A program made the translations under genes and the position numbers. Of a stretch of DNA of 64,000 nt, positions 17,678 to 25,102 are shown piece by piece. Location: positions 186,001 to 250,000 of the forward strand of contig NZ_JAULBC010000005.1 of the NCBI RefSeq assembly GCF_041060425.1. Reading direction: 5' to 3'. Below the pieces are notes generated by a model. That model was not told the origin of the DNA, searched no databases, and worked only from the letters and a program-made list of their open reading frames with translations. The DNA is from Danxiaibacter flavus (lineage in GTDB: Bacteria; Bacteroidota; Bacteroidia; Chitinophagales; Chitinophagaceae). Numbering within the stretch: the first letter of the stretch is position 1; each line of letters starts with the position of its first letter.

Positions 17678-18094
17678 ATGGCATATTCAGAAAAAGTAAT
17701 TGATCATTACAGCAATCCTAAAAACGTAGGAACGCTTGATAAATCTTCGAAGAACGTTGGTACAGGCCTCGTTGGCGCACCTGAGTGTGGCGACGTAATG
17801 CGTTTGCAGATTGAAGTTGATGAAACTTCCGGCATTATTAAAGATGCTAAATTCAAAACATTTGGTTGCGGCTCTGCTATAGCATCATCTTCACTTGCAA
17901 CAGAGTGGCTGAAAGGCAAATCTGTTGACGAAGCATTGAAGATCGACAATATGGAGATCGTAGAGGAACTGAATCTTCCTCCTGTAAAAATTCACTGCTC
18001 TGTACTCGCTGAAGATGCTATTAAAGCAGCTATCAACGATTACCGCAAGAAACAGGGACTGGAAGAGTTGGTGTTTGAAGAAAGAATCCACTAA
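17678..18094 (+). CDS. iscU: Fe-S cluster assembly scaffold
   Basis: IscU is the scaffold on which the 2Fe-2S cluster is built from IscS sulfur. The 138-residue protein carries the three ligand cysteines Cys37 (PECGDV, with the conserved Asp39), Cys64 (FGCGSAIA) and Cys107 (IHCSVLAEDA), and the chaperone-recognition-type LPPVK motif just before Cys107. It lies between iscS and iscA. Confidence 0.96.
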   Translation: MAYSEKVIDHYSNPKNVGTLDKSSKNVGTGLVGAPECGDVMRLQIEVDETSGIIKDAKFKTFGCGSAIASSSLATEWLKGKSVDEALKIDNMEIVEELNLPPVKIHCSVLAEDAIKAAINDYRKKQGLEELVFEERIH

Positions 18095-18095
18095 A

Positions 18096-18260
18096 ATGTA
18101 CGGTGTACGATGTTAGATGTACGGTGTAATTGACAATTGACAGTTGAAAATTGACAATGACAGGAAGTGAAGCAATCTTGGTTCTCTACCTTACACCTGA
18201 TACCTGACACCTGATACCTCAAAGCTGGCAGCTGATAGCTGAAAGCTCATAGCTAAATAG
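18096..18260 (+). repeat. Composite heptamer arrays filling the iscU-iscA gap
   Basis: Successive 7-bp-period arrays fill nearly the whole gap. They are a GTACGAT/GTTAGAT array (from 18096), an AATTGAC array (about 18128-18160), an ACACCTG/ATACCTG array (about 18190-18220) and an AGCTGAT array (about 18226-18258). The first starts two nucleotides after the iscU stop. No ORF or terminator is visible. Confidence 0.85.
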
Positions 18261-18266
18261 ACAAAC

Positions 18267-18626
18267 ATGAGTGTAATAGCTGATAATGATAATGCAATAC
18301 TGGTAAGTGATAAGGCAAAAGCAAAAGTTGCCAAACTGATGGAAGAAGCGGGTATTGCTGGTGATCCAAGTTATTTTTTGCGCGTTGGCGTTGTTGGTGG
18401 TGGATGTTCAGGATTGAGTTATAAACTTGATTTTGATAACGAAGCTAAACCAATGGACCAGGTGTTTGAGAATAACGGGGTGAAAGTTGTTACTGACCTG
18501 AAGAGTTTTCTTTACCTGGTAAATACAGAACTGGATTTCTCTGACGGTTTAAATGGTAAAGGGTTTTACTTTAATAATCCCAATGCCAGCCGTAGCTGTG
18601 GTTGCGGTGAGAGCTTCGCTGTTTAA
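18267..18626 (+). CDS. iscA: A-type Fe-S carrier (HesB/IscA family)
   Basis: A-type carriers receive clusters and hand them to client proteins. The 119-residue protein has the three ligands Cys47 (GGGCSGLSY), Cys111 and Cys113 (RSCGCGESF) near the C-terminus. Length fits. It is the third gene of the isc group and is followed by an intrinsic terminator at 18695. No hscA, hscB or fdx is visible nearby. Confidence 0.95.
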   Translation: MSVIADNDNAILVSDKAKAKVAKLMEEAGIAGDPSYFLRVGVVGGGCSGLSYKLDFDNEAKPMDQVFENNGVKVVTDLKSFLYLVNTELDFSDGLNGKGFYFNNPNASRSCGCGESFAV

Positions 18627-18630
18627 TTTG

Positions 18631-18683
18631 CGGATGGGCAAATATGCAGATGTGCGAATGAATTACTGATAGCTGAAAGCTTA
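18631..18683 (+). repeat. Octamer array plus short AGCT heptamers after iscA
   Basis: About 18632-18662 reads as an 8-bp-period array (units like AGATGTGC, AAATATGC). The AGCTGAA/AGCTT units follow at about 18671-18682. A related octamer array is at 63936-63975 and a fragment at about 15762-15785. Confidence 0.6.
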
Positions 18684-18694
18684 TATAATTGAAT

Positions 18695-18729
18695 AAAAAA
18701 GATCGGGGTAACACAGCTCCGGTCTTTTT
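18695..18729 (+). terminator. Intrinsic terminator of the isc genes
   Basis: AAAAAGATCGGGG (18696-18708) pairs with CTCCGGTCTTTTT (18717-18729), with two G-U pairs and an 8-nt loop, and then a further T-rich stretch. It lies 69 nt past the iscA stop. Confidence 0.75.
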
Positions 18730-18759
18730 AGTTTTTTAACTTGTGCCAAATATATTTCT

Positions 18760-20043
18760 GTGACCATAGCAGCATTATACGAGATCTTCAGGCAACATCC
18801 TTCCATTGCGACCGATACAAGGAAACTGAAAAAAGGCGATTTGTTTTTTGCATTAAAAGGACCAAATTTCAATGGAAATCAATTTGCTTTACAGGCACTT
18901 GAAGCCGGCGCTTCGTACGCTGTTGTTGATGAAGATATTGATGCAAATGACGAACGTATCATCAAAACGGAGGACGCTCTTTCCACATTACAACAGCTTG
19001 CGAAATATCATCGGGAGCGGTTCAATATTCCTTTCATTGCGATAACAGGTAGTAATGGAAAAACAACAACAAAAGAACTTGTTGATGCGGTTGTATCATC
19101 TCATTATACAACGTATACAACCCAGGGAAATTTGAATAACCACATTGGCATTCCGCTTACGCTATTAAGTGTTAAGGATGATGCGCAGATGGCTGTTATT
19201 GAAATGGGTGCGAACCACCAGAAAGAAATCGCAGGTTATTGTGAATACGCCAAACCGACGCATGGCATTATCACCAATGCAGGTAAGGCCCACCTGGAAG
19301 GCTTTGGAGGCATTGAAGGTGTGAGAAAAGGCAAGGGCGAATTGTTTGATTACCTGAGAAGCACTAACGGTACTGCCTTTGCGTATGACGATTACAATTA
19401 CCTTCATGAAATGGTCAAGGGTATTTCATCCGTTACATGGTATGGAACCAGGAACGGAACTGTAACAGGTGATGTGAAAACCAGTGAACCTTTTTTATCA
19501 GTTGCCATCACAAAAGGAGCGGGCTTTGATGAAATCAACACACAATTGGTCGGCGCTTATAATCTGCCCAATATTTTATGTGCAACTGCAGTGGGAAAAT
19601 ACTTTGGTGTACCCGACGAAAAAATAAAACAATCCATTGAACAATACACGCCTTCTAACAGCCGGTCCCAGCTTATAGAGAAGGACAGCAATAAAATAAT
19701 ACTGGACGCCTACAATGCAAATCCCACAAGCATGAAAGCGGCAATTGAAAATTTTGCGCAGCTTCATGCAGATAAAAAAGTGCTCTTGCTTGGCGGGATG
19801 ATGGAATTGGGAGAAGAAAGTGTAAAAGAACATGAAGCACTTATCGGCTTGCTTAAACAATACAAATGGGAGAATGTCGTTTTGGTTGGCGGAGATTTCA
19901 GCAAAATCAACCATGATGGCTATATCTATTTAAACAATGCCGACGAAGCACGTAACTGGCTGCAACAGCAACAATTACAACGTGCATACGTACTTATTAA
20001 AGGATCGCGCAGTATGCAAATGGAGAAAGCCATCGCATTTTAA
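18760..20043 (+). CDS. murF: UDP-N-acetylmuramoyl-tripeptide--D-Ala-D-Ala ligase
   Basis: MurF adds D-Ala-D-Ala to the UDP-MurNAc-tripeptide in peptidoglycan synthesis. The 427-residue protein has the N-terminal DTRKLKKGDLFFALKG domain, the ATP loop ITGSNGKTTTKE (96-106), NLNNHIGIPLTLL, EMGANHQKEI and ITNAGKAHLEGFGG, and then the C-terminal domain with LDAYNANPTSMKAA. It starts with GTG at 18760, 30 nt after the isc terminator. Confidence 0.95.
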   Translation: MTIAALYEIFRQHPSIATDTRKLKKGDLFFALKGPNFNGNQFALQALEAGASYAVVDEDIDANDERIIKTEDALSTLQQLAKYHRERFNIPFIAITGSNGKTTTKELVDAVVSSHYTTYTTQGNLNNHIGIPLTLLSVKDDAQMAVIEMGANHQKEIAGYCEYAKPTHGIITNAGKAHLEGFGGIEGVRKGKGELFDYLRSTNGTAFAYDDYNYLHEMVKGISSVTWYGTRNGTVTGDVKTSEPFLSVAITKGAGFDEINTQLVGAYNLPNILCATAVGKYFGVPDEKIKQSIEQYTPSNSRSQLIEKDSNKIILDAYNANPTSMKAAIENFAQLHADKKVLLLGGMMELGEESVKEHEALIGLLKQYKWENVVLVGGDFSKINHDGYIYLNNADEARNWLQQQQLQRAYVLIKGSRSMQMEKAIAF

Positions 20044-20127
20044 GATTCCTTTTGCTTGCAATTGTGTTTTATTGTTGGTACATTTACGACTACCAGATAT
20101 CGCTATTTCTCACTGAACAATATTCCT

Positions 20128-20439
20128 ATGACAAACTTTATCCAAGAATTTGCGAAAACATTTCTTTCCAAAAAGCAATTTCAGCAACTTTCCAAAGAAG
20201 GAGCCATTGTTATTGATGTAAGTGCACCAACAGAGTTTAGCGCAGGGCACCTGGAAAACTCGCGTAATCTGCCTTTGCAATCTTTAATTCAGAAAGTTCC
20301 CCAGCTAAGTGTTCAGAAAAAGCCTGTTATTGCAGTATGCCGTAATGGAGTAAAAAGCAGCCTTGCTGTTGCGCTTCTGTCCAACGCAGGAGTTGAAGCG
20401 TTTAATGGAGGGGCATGGCGGAATTTTGTGGAATGTTAG
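20128..20439 (+). CDS. Rhodanese-like sulfurtransferase
   Basis: This 103-residue single rhodanese domain has VIDVSAPTEFSAGHLENSRNLPL and the active-site loop AVCRNGVKSS with Cys71. It likely moves sulfur as a persulfide in the cytoplasm; the partner is unknown. ATG 20128 is preferred; the longer frame from 20056 adds sequence unlike the family. Its stop codon TAG (20437-20439) lies inside the first unit of a heptamer array. Confidence 0.9.
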   Translation: MTNFIQEFAKTFLSKKQFQQLSKEGAIVIDVSAPTEFSAGHLENSRNLPLQSLIQKVPQLSVQKKPVIAVCRNGVKSSLAVALLSNAGVEAFNGGAWRNFVEC

Positions 20440-20678
20440 ATGTACGGTTTTAGATGTACGATGTGGTCTTAAGTACGAGTTACGAAGTACGAAGTACTTA
20501 GGTGCAGCAGTATTATGTACGATATACGGTTTTAGATGTACGATGTGGTTTTAAGTACGAAGTACTTAAGTGCAGCAGCGTTATGTTGGACGCACCGTTT
20601 GCAATGCTGATAGCTGATTGCCAATGGCTAATTGCTAACAGCTGATAGCTAAAAGCCAATAGCTGACAGCTGATAGCT
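20436..20678 (+). repeat. Long composite heptamer array with internal duplication
   Basis: From 20436 ten 7-mers run in one phase to 20505, passing from TTAGATG/TACGATG units to AAGTACG units without a phase break. A shortened second copy of the composite follows at about 20520-20590, and an AGCT-family array ends it (20639-20677, five units in phase). A third copy of the composite lies at 42791-42885. No gene is visible in this stretch. Confidence 0.88.
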
Positions 20679-20684
20679 TTTACG

Positions 20685-20692
20685 TACCTTTG
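20685..20692 (+). promoter_or_regulatory. Putative -7 box of the DUF983 gene
   Basis: TACCTTTG followed by C matches TAnnTTTG, 29 nt before the ATG at 20722, immediately after a heptamer array. No TTG -33 element is visible. Confidence 0.45.
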
Positions 20693-20721
20693 CAGCACAG
20701 CGATTTTAAATTGTTTTTATT

Positions 20722-21180
20722 ATGAGTGGCGAGCGTAAACCATCTTATCTGTTAAGTGTATTAAGCAATAAGTGCCCAAGATGCAGGGAGGGAAGGATTT
20801 TTAAATCCGGTAATGCGTATGATCTTAAAGAAAGCAAGTATATTAAGATGAATGATAAATGTCCGGTATGCGGACAACCGACGGAGATAGAAGTTGGCTT
20901 TTATTACGGCACCGGCTATGTGAGTTATGCAATAACTGTTGCGCTTACTGTTGCCACTTTTATTGCCTGGTGGGTATTAATTGGATTTTCTATCCAGGAC
21001 AACCGGATTTTCTATTGGCTGGGCCTTAATTCGCTTGTATTGCTGGTGCTTCAACCTGTCATAATGCGATTGTCGCGAAGCCTTTGGCTAAGCTGGTTTG
21101 TGAAATATGATAAGGATTGGGCCAACAAGCCTGCAGATCACAATGAACGTGTGGTACCGGAACAGATGGGGAATTGGTAA
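20722..21180 (+). CDS. DUF983 membrane protein
   Basis: The 152-residue protein has an N-terminal zinc-ribbon-like half, CPRCREGRIF and CPVCGQ, followed by GFYYGTGYVSYA and two membrane segments (about 72-92 and 98-118). This is the DUF983 pattern found in Bacteroidota and Alphaproteobacteria. The function is unknown. A strong bidirectional terminator follows. Confidence 0.9.
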   Translation: MSGERKPSYLLSVLSNKCPRCREGRIFKSGNAYDLKESKYIKMNDKCPVCGQPTEIEVGFYYGTGYVSYAITVALTVATFIAWWVLIGFSIQDNRIFYWLGLNSLVLLVLQPVIMRLSRSLWLSWFVKYDKDWANKPADHNERVVPEQMGNW

Positions 21181-21185
21181 GAAGC

Positions 21186-21221
21186 TTGGAGCTGTCAGCT
21201 ATGAGCTATCAGCCTTTAGTA
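21186..21221 (+). repeat. Heptamer array, AGCT family
   Basis: Five in-phase units such as AGCTGTC and AGCTATG start a few bases after the DUF983 stop codon. Confidence 0.75.
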
Positions 21222-21272
21222 GCCAGCACATCTGGCAGGCCGGAATAAATATTTACACAAATAGATTACAAT

Positions 21273-21303
21273 AAAAAAGGCCTTGCGGTGCAAGGCCTTT
21301 TTT
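21273..21303. terminator. Bidirectional intrinsic terminator
   Basis: A perfect 14-bp stem (21273-21286 with 21290-21303) with a 3-nt loop is flanked by A-runs and T-runs. It serves both the DUF983 gene (plus) and the sigma-54 regulator (minus), whose stop is at 21305. Confidence 0.93.
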
Positions 21304-21304
21304 A

Positions 21305-22747
21305 TTAGTTCAATTCCCTGGTTTCCTCGTAATTCCTGATTTTATTGTACAGGGTTTTCCGGTCTATGTTCAGAATTTCCGCGGCTTTCTTTTTATTAAA
21401 GTTTACTTCCTTAAGAAGGCTCATGATCGTTTCATATTCTGCCTTTGCCGCTGCATTCTTCAGGTCCCTTTCTTTTGAAACAGGTTGCTGTGGAGCAGCA
21501 GCGCCTGGAGTGGTGGCTGAGATCCGTTGCTCGGTATCAGTGATCAATGGTGCATTCTTAATTTCCCACGGCAAGGTAGAAGCACTTATTTTGCCTGAAG
21601 GTGTAAGCAGTACTGCCCTTCTTACCACGTTACGGAATTCCCTTAGATTACCCGGCCACGAGTATTGCAAAAACGTACTCATAACATCGTCATCAAAACC
21701 TTCTATTTGCTTGCCTATTTCCTGGTTGGTCTTTTCGAGAAAGAAATTTGCAAACAACGGTATGTCTTCTTTCCTGTTTCTCAGCGGCGGCAGATTGATG
21801 GAAAATTCATTGAACCTGTGGTAAAGATCTTCCCTGAACTTTCCACGCCTGTAAGCGTCCTGCAGGTTTTCGTTAGAAGCAACTATAATACGTACGTCAA
21901 GGCTCATTTCCTTGTTACCGCCAACTCTTTTGAATTTCCTTTCCTGGATAACCCTCAACAACGAAGCCTGAATATCGTAAGATAGGTTCCCGACTTCATC
22001 AAGGAAAAGTGTGCCTCCGTTTGCCAGCTCAAAATGGCCTTCCTTATCAGCTAATGCTCCTGTAAAAGCTCCTTTCACATGTCCAAACAATTCGCTTCCC
22101 GCAAGCTCTTTAGACAGCGTACCGCAATCCATCGCAATAAACGGTTTGTCTTTCCGGCTACTTCTGTCGTGAATTGTTTTAGCAATAACTTCTTTACCTG
22201 TTCCACTTTCTCCGTACAGAATAATACTGTAAGCGGTCGGAGCTACTATATCAATCTGAGTATACAGTTCCTTGGTAACAGGTGAAACCCCAACCATAAA
22301 ATTGCTATTGGAAGACAGGGGCGCAAGCGCATTTTTTTCCTCGGGCTTTCTTGCTTCAGCTGCCTGGGAATGTTGCGGAGGCGAAGGCTCGCGTAAAGCC
22401 AGGGCAAGGACATTTAATACTTCATCCGGGATTAACGGCTTGGTAATGTAATCATAAGCGCCCAGCTTTATTACTTCCACAGCAGTTTTAATGTCGGAAT
22501 ATCCGGTGATTATAAATACGATTGTCTCCGGATTCATTTGTTTGATCGCCACGAGTACATCCTTACCTTCTTTATCTCCCAGCCTGTAGTCACATAACAC
22601 AATATCAAACGGTGTTTCTTTGCATTTTGCTATCCCTTTCAAGCCGCTGTGAGAAACTTCTACTTCGTAGCCGTTTTTCATAAGTAACCTGCTAAGCAGT
22701 GCGCACATGTCAATATCATCATCAATGATGAGTACTCTTTTTTTCAT
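21305..22747 (-). CDS. Sigma-54-dependent response regulator (NtrC family)
   Basis: The 480-residue protein has a receiver domain (about 3-118, phospho-acceptor Asp53 and a Lys in the TKP motif near 103). The AAA+ activator domain has Walker A GESGTGKE (179-186), the sigma-54 contact loop GAFTGA (226-231) and Walker B GTLFLDE. The C-terminal Fis-type helix-turn-helix reads NFNKKKAAEILNIDRKTLY. It activates RpoN promoters after phosphorylation. It is encoded near a lone receiver (22978) and a soluble-core kinase with a CHASE3-like sensor (23592-25025), its probable cognate. Targets cannot be told. Confidence 0.95.
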   Translation of the reverse strand: MKKRVLIIDDDIDMCALLSRLLMKNGYEVEVSHSGLKGIAKCKETPFDIVLCDYRLGDKEGKDVLVAIKQMNPETIVFIITGYSDIKTAVEVIKLGAYDYITKPLIPDEVLNVLALALREPSPPQHSQAAEARKPEEKNALAPLSSNSNFMVGVSPVTKELYTQIDIVAPTAYSIILYGESGTGKEVIAKTIHDRSSRKDKPFIAMDCGTLSKELAGSELFGHVKGAFTGALADKEGHFELANGGTLFLDEVGNLSYDIQASLLRVIQERKFKRVGGNKEMSLDVRIIVASNENLQDAYRRGKFREDLYHRFNEFSINLPPLRNRKEDIPLFANFFLEKTNQEIGKQIEGFDDDVMSTFLQYSWPGNLREFRNVVRRAVLLTPSGKISASTLPWEIKNAPLITDTEQRISATTPGAAAPQQPVSKERDLKNAAAKAEYETIMSLLKEVNFNKKKAAEILNIDRKTLYNKIRNYEETRELN

Positions 22748-22977
22748 ACGATTTTTTTACTGTTTAACATTATAAGCCACAGTAGGATTCAGGTTTTGTC
22801 TTTATAAAGTTACATTATCGGAACCTCTTTTGGCAGAGAGGCAGTTATTCTTTGTCAATAAAAATGCCTAAAATGATTAAACGTCATTTTTTCTCAGAGA
22901 TGCAGTTTTCAACACCGAAACTATGGCACATTTTTATGATCGTACCCTTTGAAAATTTGCGGTTTTAATCATTTGAC

Positions 22978-23376
22978 ATGAATAGAGGAAAAAGTATTAC
23001 CCATTCAATCGCTCATTCAACGCTACAGGTTTTGATAGTAGATGATGAAGTTGATATATGCTATTTACTTACTGGAATGCTCCGTCAGAAAAAAATTAGA
23101 ACTACCTATGTAAATACACTGTCTGACGCCGAATTACTGTTAAAAAAGGAAATACCGCAAGTGGTTTTTTTAGATAACCATTTGCCTGACGGGCTCGGAT
23201 TGGATTTCATTTCCTATATAAAAAAGTATTATCCATTGACCAAAATTGCCATGATTACTGCAAATGATACTTATGCGGACAGGCAGAAAGCGGCGCATGA
23301 AGGGGCAGATTTTTTCGTAAGTAAACCATTTTCCAGGCAAACAATTTACAATATCGTCACCGAGGCAACCTCATAG
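22978..23376 (+). CDS. Single-domain response regulator
   Basis: The 132 residues are almost entirely a receiver domain: acidic pair Asp22-Asp23, phospho-acceptor Asp66 in VVFLDNHLPDG, Thr94 in AMITAND and Lys116 in VSKPF. There is no output domain. It may shuttle phosphate or titrate a kinase. It is encoded on the opposite strand to the sigma-54 regulator and the histidine kinase, between the two. Confidence 0.92.
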   Translation: MNRGKSITHSIAHSTLQVLIVDDEVDICYLLTGMLRQKKIRTTYVNTLSDAELLLKKEIPQVVFLDNHLPDGLGLDFISYIKKYYPLTKIAMITANDTYADRQKAAHEGADFFVSKPFSRQTIYNIVTEATS

Positions 23377-23563
23377 TGTGGATTTTTTTCCCCATTTTTA
23401 ATTGGTAAAATTTAAATATATTTGTTCTCTGCACGGTTCAGGAAGTATTTGAACCGTTCTTACTAAAAAAGATCTTTTTAAAATCGCTACCTATATCTGA
23501 ATATTAGCAATAATATTCAAACAATGGTTTCTTAATTGAAACAGTTGTTAACCTTGAAATCAC

Positions 23564-23593
23564 AGCCCTTGTTGTAAAACGAGGGCTTTTTTT
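23564..23593 (+). terminator. Intrinsic terminator of the lone receiver gene
   Basis: AGCCCTTGTT (23564-23573) pairs with AACGAGGGCT (23578-23587), one G-U pair, loop GTAA, followed by T23588-23593. Its tail overlaps the stop of the convergent kinase gene. Confidence 0.85.
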
Positions 23594-25025
23594 AAGCTTC
23601 CAGCGTTATTGTAAAAGAAGTTCCCGTTCCCGGAGCGCTCATCACAGCAATTTTTCCGTTATGATTTAGTATGATATTTTGTGTACTGGTCAATCCCAGG
23701 CCTGTTCCATTTGGCTTTCGCGTGAAATAAGGTTCAAATAGTTTGCTTACTGTTTCCTCATCCATGCCGCTTCCATTGTCTGTAATCCTGATAAGGCATT
23801 TGTCACCATCTTTTTCGGTCTTTATGTTTAAAACACCGCTGGAAGATTCCATTGCCTCAACAGCATTTACAATAATGTTCAACAAGGCTATTTTCATCTT
23901 TTCAGGATCCACTTTTATATCGCAGAGGTTAGGATCGTAGCTTTTTTCCAGTTTAATATTTTTGAGATCAATCCGGTCCTTGGCGAGCATCAGCGTATCA
24001 TCAACCAAATTATTAACGTTAACCTTTGTATACTGTAACTGAACAAATTTTGTGGAATTGAGCAGATCTGTTATCAGTTGATTTATACGACTTACATTTC
24101 TGTCAATCATCCCCATCAACAGCGCTATTTCTTCATTGTTGCCATCTATTTCTCCCCGTAATTGTTCTGAGGCAAGGCCAATATTCGTGAGCGGGTTTCT
24201 CACTTCGTGCGCCATTGTGCGGGCAATGCGGCCGGTCGCAGCAAATTTCTCAATGCTGCGCAGTTCAAGAAGTTCTTTGTTAGCGCTGTTAAGCTCTTCT
24301 ATTCTTTTCTCCAGTTCATCCCTGTAAGCCATTGCGCGCAATTTGGCCTCTTCTTTCAGCTTGTTTTCTCTGTTGTAGATAATTACCGAATACAGGGCCA
24401 GCAGGGCCGCCAATAAAAAAGACGTGATGTTTACAAACCGTATCGCCGAAGAGAATGAATTCATATCCTCTGCGGGGTATTTAAGTGCATTCTTACCCTT
24501 CAATTGCATTTGGGAAATAATGGCTTTTGCAGAGTCCATGAACTTTTTTTCATCGAGTGCTTTTTGCCGAAGTTCAGGCGTAACAACATGCCCGTTCTCA
24601 TTAAAGCTATTTACAGCAAGGGAAAAAAACTCGTAGCGCCTGTCAACAAGCTTTTTGAGCCTGGCAATTTTTTCCTGGGACTCGTCATCGCGTGCTATGT
24701 GTCTTAAAACTCTTAGTACAGAATCTGCTCTGCCGTGGCCATTTTTCAGAGGTTCAAGAAATGCAGCATTGTCAAAAGCCAGGTAACCGCGCATGGCAGT
24801 TTCCCCGTCTTTTGTATAGGAAATAACAAACTCAAGGTTGTTCAGGATGTCTTTTGTCTGATTAATGGTGGTCGCCTGCTTGATCAGCTGGTTTGAAGTA
24901 TAAAATGTCAGAAGATATGAAATAAACAAAAGTGTAATGGCGGTAATAAAACCGATGCGTATCCGCCCGGCCAGTCGGGATGCAGCAGTGGTCTGTATAT
25001 TTTGAAGGAGATTGATACTTTTCAT
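23592..25025 (-). CDS. CHASE3-like sensor histidine kinase
   Basis: The 477-residue membrane kinase has a membrane segment at about 23-43, then an extracytoplasmic helical domain (about 45-190) with the CHASE3 hallmark SYTKDGETAMRGYLAFDN. A second membrane segment is at about 198-217, and then a coiled coil. The HisKA domain has His273 in MAHEVRNPLTN, and the ATPase has N box NIIVNAVEAM, G1 DNGSGMD, FEPYFTRKPNGTGLGL. It is probably the kinase for the neighbouring sigma-54 regulator and/or lone receiver. The signal is unknown. Confidence 0.94.
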   Translation of the reverse strand: MKSINLLQNIQTTAASRLAGRIRIGFITAITLLFISYLLTFYTSNQLIKQATTINQTKDILNNLEFVISYTKDGETAMRGYLAFDNAAFLEPLKNGHGRADSVLRVLRHIARDDESQEKIARLKKLVDRRYEFFSLAVNSFNENGHVVTPELRQKALDEKKFMDSAKAIISQMQLKGKNALKYPAEDMNSFSSAIRFVNITSFLLAALLALYSVIIYNRENKLKEEAKLRAMAYRDELEKRIEELNSANKELLELRSIEKFAATGRIARTMAHEVRNPLTNIGLASEQLRGEIDGNNEEIALLMGMIDRNVSRINQLITDLLNSTKFVQLQYTKVNVNNLVDDTLMLAKDRIDLKNIKLEKSYDPNLCDIKVDPEKMKIALLNIIVNAVEAMESSSGVLNIKTEKDGDKCLIRITDNGSGMDEETVSKLFEPYFTRKPNGTGLGLTSTQNIILNHNGKIAVMSAPGTGTSFTITLEA

Positions 25026-25102
25026 CCGTTAAAGCAAGGGGTTTACTTTTCACAAATCAGCTATTTAAACACAATTTAAACAATTGTATTCATTGGTTCC
25101 GT

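Noticed and set aside
18096..18260. Possible CRISPR array in the iscU-iscA gap
   Set aside because: Units are 7 bp with no unique spacers and there are no cas genes in the window.
20513..20698. Minus-strand ORF of 61 codons
   Set aside because: Made almost entirely of heptamer repeats; residues such as SCQLLAFSYQLLA are translated AGCT units.
22924..22941. Possible sigma-54 promoter upstream of the lone receiver
   Set aside because: TGGCAC fits the -24 half, but the expected GC of the -12 half is absent at the right distance.
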